A stretch of 64,000 bases of DNA from Bacillus methanolicus (GCF_008764295.1 NZ_VTQX01000005.1:1-64000), one strand, 5' to 3'. Shown: positions 7,918 to 16,591, numbered from the stretch's first letter. A program made the numbers and translations. Notes: generated by a model not told the origin, from the letters alone.

Positions 7918-8595
7918 ATGGACGAATATTTACAAATTCTAATTGAGCTGATTTTTGGATATATAGCTTTATTTGCTTTAACGAAGATTATGGGGAAAAC
8001 GCAGATTACGCAAATTACACCATTCGATTTTATCTCTGCTTTAATTTTAGGAGAGTTAGTTGGTAATGCTATCTATGATAATGACATTACATTTCAAAAG
8101 GTCATTTATGCGGTCGTCATTTGGGGACTTCTTATTTTTATTACTGAAATCTTAACACAGAAAAAGAAAGGGCTGCGCAAGCTTTTAGAAGGTAAACCCT
8201 CAATCGTTATTCGCAAAGGGAAAATTGATTACGAAATGCTGAAAAAGGCACGTTTGGACATTAACCAGCTTCAGCACCTCCTTAGATCAAGAGGAATCTT
8301 TTCGATCCGAGAATGTGAGTATGCCATTTTAGAAACAGACGGTTCAATTAGCGTCTTAAGAAAGTCTAGCTATGAACATGTAACGATACGTGATCTTAAT
8401 CTTCCTCGTTCAGCTGTTAAGCTACCGGTTACCTTAATACTGGACGGAGAAATCGAAGCTGATAACCTCCATTTTATTAAATGGAATGAGGAAATGCTTT
8501 ATAATGAAATGAAAAAATTCGGCATCGATTCTGAAAAGGATGTTCTCTATGCTGAATGGAGAGAAGGTGAAGAATTACTTATTCAAACATATTAA
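7918..8595 (+). CDS. DUF421 (YetF-like) membrane protein
   Basis: This 225-residue protein has three hydrophobic segments in the first 80 residues, then a cytoplasmic domain with the DUF421 pattern: LRKLLEGKPSIVIRKGKI, then MLKKARLDINQLQHLLRSRGIFSI, then EYAILETDGSISVLRK. Family members YetF/YdfS/YkjA/YrbG of B. subtilis are linked to the spore inner membrane, and DUF421 genes often accompany mobile spoVA operons. A spoVAC-AD-AEb operon lies about 5 kb away, but the two are not co-transcribed. GGGGAATGAGGG lies just upstream of ATG 7918. Confidence 0.88.
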   Translation: MDEYLQILIELIFGYIALFALTKIMGKTQITQITPFDFISALILGELVGNAIYDNDITFQKVIYAVVIWGLLIFITEILTQKKKGLRKLLEGKPSIVIRKGKIDYEMLKKARLDINQLQHLLRSRGIFSIRECEYAILETDGSISVLRKSSYEHVTIRDLNLPRSAVKLPVTLILDGEIEADNLHFIKWNEEMLYNEMKKFGIDSEKDVLYAEWREGEELLIQTY

Positions 8596-8601
8596 CTTTT
8601 C

Positions 8602-8877
8602 CTAGACAACTTCATTAAAATAACGGCCCTTTCCAGTAATTTCACTATAGATTTCTTCAATCATATATTTTCGATCCAGCTCCTGAACTGTGGAGCTTTT
8701 TTTATTGATCCTCCGCTCATCCTGTGGCAATTTCGCCATCCTTTCTCCATTTATCATGCCTGCTGCCCGCCTTGTTCTTTCGATAGGGAAAATTTGAAAC
8801 GGATCATACTTGTTTTTTAATTCTCGATCAGCGTAATGATGATATTGATTATTTGTTGTCGGAGGAATATAGCCCAT
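8602..8877 (-). CDS. Small conserved Bacillaceae protein, function unknown
   Basis: This protein of about 91 residues starts MGYIPPTTNNQYHHYADR and continues with a basic, polar C-terminal part. The MGYxPP-QYxxY opening looks like a family of small proteins in Bacillus, but I cannot assign a function. No membrane segment, signal peptide or metal motif is evident. The frame is open to 8988, but GAGGTGG lies 5-6 nt before ATG 8877, so the shorter form is preferred. It converges with the DUF421 gene, with 6 bp between stops. Confidence 0.65.
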   Translation of the reverse strand: MGYIPPTTNNQYHHYADRELKNKYDPFQIFPIERTRRAAGMINGERMAKLPQDERRINKKSSTVQELDRKYMIEEIYSEITGKGRYFNEVV

Positions 8878-9009
8878 GCTAACCACCTCTTTAAAAAATT
8901 TAATTAACGAAAACCTCTTTAGAATATATATACGATTTGGTATGATAAATTTTGTCTGTACCAATAAAGAAACATCCATTTTAGACAAGAGAGAGCAATT
9001 AAGGGGAAC

Positions 9010-11295
9010 ATGATGAAAACAGCTGTATTAGAAAACAACGTAATCAACATAGAGCAATTAAATAGAGAACATTTTCATTCGATTCATGATGAAGGAAAAA
9101 AAGGGAAGCTTCGTTGTTCGGTTTGTGGAGAGCCTGTTCGCGTCTACTTAGGCATTGAACAGCAGCCTCATTTTTTTCATATGACAAAAAAAGCTAATTG
9201 TCAGGAGCACGAATTTGAGCTAGAGCACTCCTCTAAAGAAGAAGTAGAATACGTAGAACGAAATGGCTTCAAAATCCCAGTTTCTCGCACCATTACAACA
9301 GCAAAACACAGCACTGAATTCAAACCTCCACAATCAGTGAAACAAGCACCACCATTTATAAGAACGAACAAGTTGGAAGCGAAAGCTTACAGTCCCTATA
9401 TACAAGCCTTGAAGGAATCTGGTTTTTCCTTAGATGCCAATCAATTGGAAGCTGCTACTCAAACTGAAGGTCCTTTGCTCGTCCTTGCAGGCGCAGGCAG
9501 TGGAAAAACACGGGTGCTGACAGCACGGACGGCTTATATGATTCAAGAGAAAAACGTCGATCCCCGCTCCATTATGCTCGTCACCTTTACAGCTAAAGCA
9601 GCTCAAGAAATGAAAGATCGATTACATCAATACCCTGGGATGAAACAGCAGCACATTCAACAGTTATTAGTCGGTACTTTTCATAGCATTTTTTATCGAA
9701 TTTTATCCTTCCATGAGCGGAGTAAATGGAGTTCTGATCGATTATTAAAAAAAGAGTGGCAAAAAGAACAAATTATCAAATTAGGTGGTAAAGAGTTAGA
9801 GTTGGATGAGAAGGAGTTTGCTTATGATTTGGCACTGCAACAAATTGGTTTATGGAAAAATTCATTGATCCTTCCTTCTCAAATTAAACCTGAAACTCCT
9901 TGGGAGGAAAAGGTCGCTTATCTCTTTCAATATTATGAAAAAGCAAAACAGGACAAAGGTTTATTTGACTTTGATGACATGCTCCTTGGCTGCTACCAGC
10001 TTTTTCAAGAGAACCCTTCCCTTCTTGAAAATTACCAAAAGCGATTCCGTTATTTTCTTATTGATGAGTTTCAAGATATCAATAAAGTTCAATACGAATT
10101 AATTCGCATGCTGTCAGCTTCAAGTCATATTTGTGCAGTTGGGGATGATGATCAATCTATATATTCATTTCGAGGTAGTGACCCACAATACCTGCTAGAA
10201 TTTGAAAAAGATTTTCCAAATTCAAAATTAGTCGTTTTAAATGAAAATTACCGTTCAAGCCATGAAATTGTGACGACCGCTAATTCAATTATTAAAAAGA
10301 ATAAAGAACGTAGAACAAAGGAAATGCACGCGCAATTTTCTACTGGATTTTCACCTATCCTCTTCTTCCCCTATGATGAAGAAGAGGAAGCAACCATGAT
10401 CGTTCAAGATATACAGGAGAAACTTGAAAAAGGTTATGCGCCCTCCGATTTTGCGATTTTATTTCGGACAAATACAAGTAGCAGAGCCATTTTTGAGCGG
10501 TTAACCAACTCTAGTCTCCCTTTTAAAATTGATCAAGATGTTGAGTCGTTTTATGAACGCTTTGTCGTTAAAGGCATGCTTTCATTTCTAAGACTTTCGC
10601 TGAATGAAGAGGATCAAGAAGCAATACGCTCGATCCTTCCCGTGTTATTTGTGAAAAATAACGTCCTGCAGGATTTAAAAGCCGACAGTATTCTTAATGA
10701 TCGTTCATTACTTGAATGTGTCAGCCAGTTGAAAACCGGTTTTGCTTTTCAAGAAAAAAAGCTAAAAAAGTTAGTTCCTATTATTCGTTCATTGCGTCAG
10801 CTCTCGCCAGTTACAGCAATGGATATTGTAGAGAAAGAATTAGGGTACGGAGACTTTATAAAGAAAAGAGGGAACGAGGGCAACAAGCTGGATAAAGGCT
10901 CTGACGATATTCGAGATTTAAAAGTGGCAGCGCGAGGCTTCAAAACGATTCTTGAATTTTTAGATCATGTTAGTCATATGACAGCGATGAATAAAGAAAT
11001 GAAAAAGCTTAGTAAAACGCTCGATAATGCCTTAACATTAAGTACAATTCATCGTTCAAAAGGGTTGGAATATAAAATTGTGTACGTCGTAAGTACCGTA
11101 GATGGCAGCTTACCACACGATTTTGCACTAGATTCTTACCGTAATGGTGACATTTTTCCATTAGAGGAGGAAAGAAGATTACTATATGTTGCCATTACAA
11201 GAGCGATGGAGCAATTATACCTATCAATTCCACAAAAACGACGAGGCAAAACGGCTCACCCTTCTCGCTTTTTAAGTCCTATAAAAGAACCATAG
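9010..11295 (+). CDS. yjcD: UvrD/Rep-type DNA helicase YjcD with CoiA-like N-terminal module
   Basis: This 761-residue protein has all superfamily 1A helicase motifs in order: Q-motif region DANQLEAA, Walker A GAGSGKT, motif II DEFQD, motif III GDDDQSIYSFRG, motif IV ENYRSS, motif V TIHRSKGLEY, and motif VI YVAITRA. It should unwind DNA 3'-5' using ATP. The first 70 residues are unusual: C36-x2-C39-x14-H54-x2-H57-x6-C64, a probable metal site that resembles the N-terminus of CoiA (31035-32222). AAGGGGAAC precedes ATG 9010. The gene sits between the small protein gene and spoVIF, as in B. subtilis. Repair or recombination is the inferred role. Confidence 0.92.
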   Translation: MMKTAVLENNVINIEQLNREHFHSIHDEGKKGKLRCSVCGEPVRVYLGIEQQPHFFHMTKKANCQEHEFELEHSSKEEVEYVERNGFKIPVSRTITTAKHSTEFKPPQSVKQAPPFIRTNKLEAKAYSPYIQALKESGFSLDANQLEAATQTEGPLLVLAGAGSGKTRVLTARTAYMIQEKNVDPRSIMLVTFTAKAAQEMKDRLHQYPGMKQQHIQQLLVGTFHSIFYRILSFHERSKWSSDRLLKKEWQKEQIIKLGGKELELDEKEFAYDLALQQIGLWKNSLILPSQIKPETPWEEKVAYLFQYYEKAKQDKGLFDFDDMLLGCYQLFQENPSLLENYQKRFRYFLIDEFQDINKVQYELIRMLSASSHICAVGDDDQSIYSFRGSDPQYLLEFEKDFPNSKLVVLNENYRSSHEIVTTANSIIKKNKERRTKEMHAQFSTGFSPILFFPYDEEEEATMIVQDIQEKLEKGYAPSDFAILFRTNTSSRAIFERLTNSSLPFKIDQDVESFYERFVVKGMLSFLRLSLNEEDQEAIRSILPVLFVKNNVLQDLKADSILNDRSLLECVSQLKTGFAFQEKKLKKLVPIIRSLRQLSPVTAMDIVEKELGYGDFIKKRGNEGNKLDKGSDDIRDLKVAARGFKTILEFLDHVSHMTAMNKEMKKLSKTLDNALTLSTIHRSKGLEYKIVYVVSTVDGSLPHDFALDSYRNGDIFPLEEERRLLYVAITRAMEQLYLSIPQKRRGKTAHPSRFLSPIKEP

Positions 11296-11591
11296 CGCAA
11301 GAGCCTTGCTCATCGCCGTACATAACTGGAGAAGCCTGTTCTTTCGATAATAGGGCCATTCTTGGTTGGCCTATCGTAGGGAGAAGACCTGAAGTTTGTT
11401 AGACTCTGGCTGCTTGCGCTAAACAAAGTTCCACTCATTTAAAGAGTTATATACAACTCCGAAATCATTTTAGTTCGAATTGTTCCGACTAGGATGGAAC
11501 GTAGAACTTCTTCTTGCTAATCGAAACGATGACTACAGCATTTTTTATCTTAAGGAATTTGAGATTAGTTCGGAAATAGGCAGCATTTCCT
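11296..11591. other. Long non-coding stretch after yjcD
   Basis: About 300 bp carry no protein-like frame. Base composition is richer in GC than most intergenic DNA here, and an inverted patch (GATAATAGGGCCA...TGGCCTATCGTAG, about 11347-11379) is present. It may be decayed or repetitive DNA. No family was recognised. Confidence 0.35.
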
Positions 11592-11636
11592 AAAATAATG
11601 AAAGAGCATCCCTAACGGCTGCTCTTTCATTATTTT
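11592..11636. terminator. Long perfect-stem terminator
   Basis: A 17 bp perfect stem, AAAATAATGAAAGAGCA against TGCTCTTTCATTATTTT, encloses a loop of 11 nt. It works in either direction. It lies 300 bp after yjcD and 240 bp after the spoVIF stop on the opposite strand. Confidence 0.85.
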
Positions 11637-11872
11637 CGAGATAAACTCACTATTCATTAGTAAATCCCTGTAATCGACTTCACTGTACCGCCATATACTT
11701 TACAACTTTGCAATTTTCCCCTGATTTTATGAAGAAGTCAATTTATTATCATCTAAAGAACATTCTTCAGAAACTTGATGTGGTAGCTTTTCAACTACCG
11801 ATAGGGTTCCGAAAGTTGTTGACATTTTTCCATTCAAAGAGGATCCAAATATTGGACGCCCCTTCATGAAAG
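11637..11872. other. Non-coding stretch between terminator and spoVIF
   Basis: I see no gene or clear signal between the long terminator and the end of spoVIF. Confidence 0.4.
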
Positions 11873-12127
11873 CTATTTCTTATTTAGCATTTTTGAAATG
11901 GTGTTGAAATCAAGCTGCTTCCCATCACTAACAATGGACTTGACGATTTTATCTTCCGTTTCCTTGTTAACAGGCTTGTTAGCAATTTGTGATACCCTTC
12001 TGATCACGTTGCGCACCGTTCTTTCGTCCTTGAAATTTGCCCCTTGTAATGAGTTAGCCAAATCAAAAACATCCTTCATATTTACTCCTGTTTTCTTCTC
12101 GATATTTTTAAAGAATTGATTATCCAT
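11873..12127 (-). CDS. spoVIF: Stage VI sporulation protein F
   Basis: This 84-residue soluble protein matches SpoVIF: it opens MDNQFFKNIEKKTGVNMKDV, continues with RTVRNVIRRVSQIANKPV and ends DFNTISKMLNKK. SpoVIF acts late in sporulation in the mother cell and is needed for proper coat assembly under GerE control in B. subtilis. The gene lies next to yjcD, as in B. subtilis. AAGGAGG is 14 nt upstream of ATG 12127, longer than usual; a stop codon just upstream in frame excludes an earlier start. Confidence 0.93.
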   Translation of the reverse strand: MDNQFFKNIEKKTGVNMKDVFDLANSLQGANFKDERTVRNVIRRVSQIANKPVNKETEDKIVKSIVSDGKQLDFNTISKMLNKK

Positions 12128-12258
12128 TTTGTGAAACTACGCCTCCTTTTTAAGCTACTTACATTTTATGAATGTAGCTCCTGAAGGGTGATATGAAAAG
12201 CGAAAGAAAGGCGTTTTTCATAGTTTTATAGATTTCACAATAATCGAAAAAGCTATTG

Positions 12259-13035
12259 TTACTTAATAATCCAACCTCCGTCGACTAGAATGTCGCTTCC
12301 CGTCATATAAGATGCCTCTTCTGAAGCGGCAAAAACAATGACATTCGCAATTTCCGAAGCTTTGCCAATCCTCCCTAAAGCGGTATTTTCTTCAATCATT
12401 TTTACAAATTTTTCACTTTGCAAACCTTTTTCAGTTAACGGCGTATCAACAAATCCAGGAGATACAGAATTGACACGAATACCATAGGGTGCCAGCTCTA
12501 GAGCCAGTGATCTTGTAAAATTAATCACTCCCGCTTTTGCGGCGCTATAATGAGGAATAAGCGCCCCTGCATGATGTCCAGATAGTGAAGCAACGTTTAC
12601 GATAGCACGTCCCTGCCTCCTATTTTCCTCTTTTGCCTGTAAAACCATTAAATGGCCCAGCATTTTCGAAACAAGGAAAACACTCCGTAAATTCGCACTC
12701 TGAATATCGTCCCATTCCCCCTCTGAAGTTTCTAGTATTTTCGAGCTTTGGGAACTGCCCGCATTGTTTACTAGAATATGTAGATCACCAAAATGTAAAC
12801 GGATATAGTCGGAAAGCTCTTGAACATCTTCCTCATCGGTCACATCTGCTTGAAAAATTTCAGCCATGGGGATTTTTTTAGTCTTATTAATCTCGTTTGC
12901 AACCGCTTCCAGTTTTGGTTTCCGTCTTCCTACCAACACCACCTTTGCCCCTTCTCGTGCAAGCCTTATTGCCACCTCTCTGCCTATCCCACTACCTGCC
13001 CCTGTAATTAAGGCAATCCTCTGAGCAAACCTCAT
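12259..13035 (-). CDS. Short-chain dehydrogenase/reductase (SDR)
   Basis: This 258-residue protein has a classical SDR layout: TGAGSGIG (NAD(P)-binding, residues 11-18), NNAG near residue 91, catalytic serine in NVASLSG near 149, YSAAKAG (Tyr-x-x-x-Lys) near 163, and SPGFVDTP. It is FabG-like but lies outside any fatty-acid operon, so the substrate is open. R39-R40 following VLVG suggests NADP(H) preference, as basic residues there bind the 2'-phosphate (inference). It stands between spoVIF and the YjcZ-like gene. A terminator lies between it and that gene's stop. Confidence 0.88.
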   Translation of the reverse strand: MRFAQRIALITGAGSGIGREVAIRLAREGAKVVLVGRRKPKLEAVANEINKTKKIPMAEIFQADVTDEEDVQELSDYIRLHFGDLHILVNNAGSSQSSKILETSEGEWDDIQSANLRSVFLVSKMLGHLMVLQAKEENRRQGRAIVNVASLSGHHAGALIPHYSAAKAGVINFTRSLALELAPYGIRVNSVSPGFVDTPLTEKGLQSEKFVKMIEENTALGRIGKASEIANVIVFAASEEASYMTGSDILVDGGWIIK

Positions 13036-13123
13036 TTTATCTACATCCCTTCCACACTATATCATCACTTTACATTATGCAACAAAACCCAGAAAATTCA
13101 TAATATTCAATCCTATCGTTGCA

Positions 13124-13160
13124 AAAGAAATGCCGTTCTTTGCAAACGGCATTTCTTTCA
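13124..13160. terminator. Terminator of the YjcZ-like gene
   Basis: AAAGAAATGCCGTT pairs with AACGGCATTTCTTT around a CTTTGC-type loop. It follows the 43-residue gene on the minus strand directly. Confidence 0.85.
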
Positions 13161-13165
13161 CGTCA

Positions 13166-13297
13166 TTAATAGAAGCTAGCGCCTACAATAATTAATAGGA
13201 TAAACAACACAACGATTAATACGAAGGTTGATCCGCCATAGCCAGCGCCTCCATAGCCGTAGCCACCATAACCTCCAAAGCCACATCCGAAGCCCAT
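13166..13297 (-). CDS. YjcZ-family sporulation protein (43 aa)
   Basis: This tiny gene was found by reading the minus strand: ATG at 13297, stop TAA at 13166. The product has a glycine/tyrosine-rich head ([17 protein letters not shown]) and one C-terminal membrane helix ([15 protein letters not shown]) ending SFY. This matches the YjcZ family of small spore-associated proteins. GAGGTGACATAG precedes the ATG, and a terminator follows at 13124-13160. The position inside a sporulation block supports the call. The function of the family is not established. Confidence 0.88.
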   Translation of the reverse strand: MGFGCGFGGYGGYGYGGAGYGGSTFVLIVVLFILLIIVGASFY

Positions 13298-13392
13298 CTA
13301 TGTCACCTCACTTTATACGGTCTCACTAGTAACATATGTACGGGTTCCAAAAAGTGTATAGGCTGTTTAATAGATTCCGCAAATGCATATAC

Positions 13393-13749
13393 TCATCCTT
13401 TTGGTTTAAAAAGCAAGGCGCCGATGAATGCAAAAACAATTGCAGCAGAAATTCCTGAACTTGTTACCTCAAACATTCCTGTCAAAACTCCAACTAGGCC
13501 ATGTTTCTCTGCCTCTTGTAACGCCCCGTGAACAAGGGTATTCCCAAAGTTTGTAATCGGAACAGTCGCCCCAGCTCCGGCAAAATCAGCCAATGGCTCA
13601 TATAACCCAATGCCATCAAGTATAGCCCCTATAACGACAAGTAGGCTAAGCGTATGGCCTGGTGTTAATTTGGCAACATCAAATAATAATTGCCCAATTA
13701 CACATATTAAACCACCTACTACAAACGCCCAAAAAAACATTGGCAACAA
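13393..13749 (-). CDS. spoVAE: Stage V sporulation protein AE (AEb type)
   Basis: This small membrane protein (about 118 residues) has several hydrophobic helices and family motifs [27 protein letters not shown] and a final FKPKG. SpoVAC and SpoVAE are related membrane subunits of the SpoVA channel that moves dipicolinic acid through the inner spore membrane. The frame is open to ATG 13773, but AAGGAGG lies at 13758-13764. TTG 13749 (8 nt spacing) or 13752 is therefore the likelier start, giving a size close to the family. It is the last gene of a three-gene SpoVA set, overlapping or adjoining spoVAD. Confidence 0.9.
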   Translation of the reverse strand: MLPMFFWAFVVGGLICVIGQLLFDVAKLTPGHTLSLLVVIGAILDGIGLYEPLADFAGAGATVPITNFGNTLVHGALQEAEKHGLVGVLTGMFEVTSSGISAAIVFAFIGALLFKPKG

Positions 13750-13765
13750 CAAGAAAACCTCCTTA

Positions 13766-14782
13766 TTATTCATTCATTTCGATTGAAACCGCATGTGCAA
13801 TACATGGGATGCTCTCATTTTGCTGGTATGTTAATGGTGAAAGCAAGGCACCCGTTGCAACAACAAGAACTCTTTTATAAGTCCCTTTTTGCATTTCGTT
13901 GAGGATATGACCGTACAATACTGCAGCTGAACAGCCTGCTCCACTCGCCCCTGCTTGAACGGGTTGATCATCCTTATAAATCATCAATCCACAGTCTTGG
14001 AATTTTTCCCATTCTATATTCAGACCATTTTTCTGTAAAAGTTCAAAGGTGACTTCCCTGCCAATTTTCGCTAAATCCCCGGTAAGAATTAAGTCATAAT
14101 AAGAGGGATCTAAGCTTAAGTCATTAAAGTGAGCTGTAATTGTATCAGCTGCAGCAGGTGCCATTGCTCCCCCCATATTGTAGGGATCTGTCATACCTAG
14201 ATCAATGACCTTTCCGATCGTGGCAGAAGTGGTAACAGGCAACCCTTTTTCATTTTCATTTTTCTTGAGCAGCGCGGCTCCTGCCCCCGTCACTGTCCAT
14301 TGGGCTGTTGGCGGTTTTTGTCCACCGTATTCTGTAGGGTAACGAAATTGCTTTTCAGTTGCAGCATTGTGGCTTGAAGCTCCCGTTACCACATAATCTG
14401 CGCCATTGTAATTAAGAAAAAAAGAGGCCAAAGCAAGTCCTTCCATTGAAGTGGAGCATGCCCCAAAAATACCAATATACGGTAGTTGAATCGTCCTTGC
14501 TGCCATACTTGAAGGAGTAATTTGATTAATCAAATCTCCAGCAATAAAGAATTGTATATCGTCCTTTGTTTTATTTCCTTTTTGAATCGCCGTTTTCGCA
14601 GCTTCCTCCATTAAGACCCGTTGCGCTTTCTCATACGAATCTTCTCCCATCCATAAATCATCATGGATGATATCAAAATCAGCGACTAATTTTCCGTTCG
14701 CCTCAAACGGGCCTACTGATACACCCGTTGAAACAATGACTGGTTTATTTGGAAATATCCAAGACTGCTTTCCCTTGCGCAT
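13766..14782 (-). CDS. spoVAD: Stage V sporulation protein AD
   Basis: This protein of about 338 residues has the thiolase-like fold of Spo[41 protein letters not shown], and [17 protein letters not shown]. SpoVAD binds dipicolinic acid on the outer face of the inner spore membrane and supports its uptake. GGGGGG lies 10 nt upstream of ATG 14782, and the resulting length fits the family; an ATG at 14800 overlapping the spoVAC stop is less likely. The gene lies between spoVAC and spoVAE. Confidence 0.94.
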   Translation of the reverse strand: MRKGKQSWIFPNKPVIVSTGVSVGPFEANGKLVADFDIIHDDLWMGEDSYEKAQRVLMEEAAKTAIQKGNKTKDDIQFFIAGDLINQITPSSMAARTIQLPYIGIFGACSTSMEGLALASFFLNYNGADYVVTGASSHNAATEKQFRYPTEYGGQKPPTAQWTVTGAGAALLKKNENEKGLPVTTSATIGKVIDLGMTDPYNMGGAMAPAAADTITAHFNDLSLDPSYYDLILTGDLAKIGREVTFELLQKNGLNIEWEKFQDCGLMIYKDDQPVQAGASGAGCSAAVLYGHILNEMQKGTYKRVLVVATGALLSPLTYQQNESIPCIAHAVSIEMNE

Positions 14783-14784
14783 GA

Positions 14785-15249
14785 TTAGATAACCCCCCAT
14801 TTGATGAGAAGGACTTTTATTAGGGCAACAACAAAAGCAGAAAAAACGCCGAATAAAATAACAGAACCTGCTAGCTTAAACATATTTCCTCCAACACCTA
14901 ATACAAAACCCTCTGTTCGATGTTCTATTGCAGCCGAGATAACAGCATTCCCAAAACCTGTAACAGGAACTGCACTGCCAGCTCCAGCAAATTGGCCAAT
15001 GTGATCATAGACCCCAAATCCAGTTAAAAGCATGGAGATAAAAACCATCGTTGCTACAGTTGGATTACCTGCCGTTTGTTCAGTAAAATTAAAAAAATAA
15101 ATATAAAAATAGGTGATCGCTTGACCAACGATGCAAAAAAGCCCTCCAACAAAAAACGCCTTAATGCAATTCTTCAATACGGGCCTTTTCACTTCATGTT
15201 TTTGTTCCAAGGATTGATATTGTTTTTGTTCTTTTGTTTTCCCCCCCAT
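14785..15249 (-). CDS. spoVAC: Stage V sporulation protein AC
   Basis: This protein of about 154 residues has a polar N-terminus followed by four or so membrane helices. Family motifs are FFVGGLFCIVGQAITYFY and GAGSAVPVTGFGNAV. SpoVAC forms a mechanosensitive channel part in the spore inner membrane and helps dipicolinic acid release in germination (known for B. subtilis). ATG 15249 is chosen because AAGGAGG stands 8 nt upstream; an earlier TTG at 15267 would put this site in the gene. The stop is 2 bp before the spoVAD start. Confidence 0.93.
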   Translation of the reverse strand: MGGKTKEQKQYQSLEQKHEVKRPVLKNCIKAFFVGGLFCIVGQAITYFYIYFFNFTEQTAGNPTVATMVFISMLLTGFGVYDHIGQFAGAGSAVPVTGFGNAVISAAIEHRTEGFVLGVGGNMFKLAGSVILFGVFSAFVVALIKVLLIKWGVI

Positions 15250-15263
15250 AGCTGAGGCCTCCT

Positions 15264-15734
15264 TCAAGTTAGTTCTTTCTTTAATTTGATTATTTCCTGA
15301 AGCCTTTTTTCCGCTTTTTCAGTAGAATAAGTTGGATCCTTTAATTTTTCTTCTAACTTTACTGCTTCGAGAAAAATTTTGTAATCACTTGAAACAATAA
15401 AGTTTTCTTGTGAATACTTATCCTCAAGTAGCTTCTTGATTTTTTTCTCAATTTTCTTCATGTGAAATCGCTGCATATGCCTTACCTTATAAGCAACAAG
15501 AATATCCTCTTTCCCCTTTAATACAGAAACATCGTAAAGCTCCTTAAAACTTTCTACATCTTGTTCAATAGCTCCGATCAAATCCAATTCCTTTTTCGTA
15601 CTTTTCTCAAGTGAAAGTGGTGCTGGATTTGTCGTTTTTACTAAAGCAAGCCCGCTTTCCTTCGAGCCATCATTGTTACAAGCACATAATAACGTAACGA
15701 TCACGAAAAAATATGTAATCAATATTTTCCTCAT
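15264..15734 (-). CDS. YhcN/YlaJ-type sporulation lipoprotein
   Basis: This 156-residue protein has a signal peptide ending LLCAC at about residue 19, a plausible lipobox. The rest is charged and likely helical, with KKIEKKIKKLLEDKYS near the middle. It fits the YhcN/YlaJ group of spore lipoproteins, which accompany mobile spoVA operons. It is the first gene of the spoVAC-AD-AEb unit, with 14 bp to spoVAC, so it is probably co-expressed in the forespore. Its role is unknown; the group is linked to germination in B. subtilis. Confidence 0.8.
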   Translation of the reverse strand: MRKILITYFFVIVTLLCACNNDGSKESGLALVKTTNPAPLSLEKSTKKELDLIGAIEQDVESFKELYDVSVLKGKEDILVAYKVRHMQRFHMKKIEKKIKKLLEDKYSQENFIVSSDYKIFLEAVKLEEKLKDPTYSTEKAEKRLQEIIKLKKELT

Positions 15735-15934
15735 TAATTCCCATCCCCCACCAGCATATATTGTTTTTATTTTCCTCGATTTTGCCTTAATTTATGAATA
15801 TTAGTGACCTACCAATATTTGTAACAAAAATGGTAACTACAGGCATTTGAAAGCAGCACAGTTTGATGGTTGTAAGCAAGGTTTCACACTGGATAAGCCG
15901 AAACTTTACGAAATTATTAAACAACGTCTAACCA

Positions 15935-15962
15935 TAAAAAAAGCCTGCTAAAAAATTAGCAG
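15935..15962 (-). terminator. Terminator of the 33-aa gene
   Basis: On the minus strand TCTGCTAA pairs with TTAGCAGG around a T-rich loop and is followed by CTTTTTTT. Confidence 0.75.
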
Positions 15963-15980
15963 ACCGCTCTTGCTTATATA

Positions 15981-16082
15981 TTATCTTGTTTTTTTCTTTC
16001 CACAGCCACAACCTTTTTTTCTTTTCGCCATTTTTGGTTGTTTTTTCATTTTATGATTAGCGCTTGTGCTTTGTATTCTCAT
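15981..16082 (-). CDS. Tiny basic Cys protein (33 aa), spore-type
   Basis: A short gene was read on the minus strand from ATG 16082 to TAA 15981. The product is lysine-rich and ends with KKGCGCGKKKTR, with two cysteines in G-C-G-C-G. GGGAGAGG lies about 5 nt before the ATG, and a terminator follows 19 nt after the stop. The surrounding genes (spoVA, yjcA, cotZ-like, cotO) are spore genes, so a spore role is likely. I do not recognise a family. Length is short, so chance cannot be fully excluded, but site, stop and terminator all agree. Confidence 0.68.
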   Translation of the reverse strand: MRIQSTSANHKMKKQPKMAKRKKGCGCGKKKTR

Positions 16083-16231
16083 GTTTCCCTCTCCCATCTG
16101 TTATATTTCATCAACAAGACTTTGGAGCCTAATATGGATGATATGTGAGTATCGTTATGATAATCTATGCAATTTAGAAAATGCCTGTATATGTGCTTTA
16201 CCCAGTTTGTTTTAGAAAATTAAGAAGGAGC

Positions 16232-16591
16232 TCATAATAGACGTTGAATGAGCGTTTCCATTATGGCAGCAATACCAGCAACCGCCAAAATAAGTAAAAA
16301 AGGAAAAGCAAAAACCGGCCACATTAAATAGAATAAAGATATGGCAGCAGCAGACCAAACGCCCGTACACCAATAACAGCTCAACAATTCACCAATAAAA
16401 TTTTTTAATAACCCTTCCTTAGGGACATAATACACTTCCTCCTCACCATGTTCATTTACCTCCAATTCTTCATCAAAAAAGGGGGTTCTTATAAATTCTG
16501 TAATTTTATCAAATACAAGTAACCGGGTAAGACGAAAGCTAGCCAGTGAAATAATGATCAGTTCCATCCAAGAAATATCCATTTTTTTCAT
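16232..16591 (-). CDS. yjcA: DUF1360 sporulation protein YjcA
   Basis: This 119-residue protein has an N-terminal helical segment ending FRLTRLLVFDKI, a charged middle (FDEELEVNEHGEEEVYYVP), the conserved ELLSCYWCTGVWSA motif and two C-terminal membrane helices. These features define DUF1360/YjcA, a mother-cell sporulation protein of unknown biochemical role. The C-Y-W-C pair is conserved in the family and may be redox-active or bind metal (inference). It stands close to the cotZ-like gene, divergent from it. Confidence 0.88.
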   Translation of the reverse strand: MKKMDISWMELIIISLASFRLTRLLVFDKITEFIRTPFFDEELEVNEHGEEEVYYVPKEGLLKNFIGELLSCYWCTGVWSAAAISLFYLMWPVFAFPFLLILAVAGIAAIMETLIQRLL

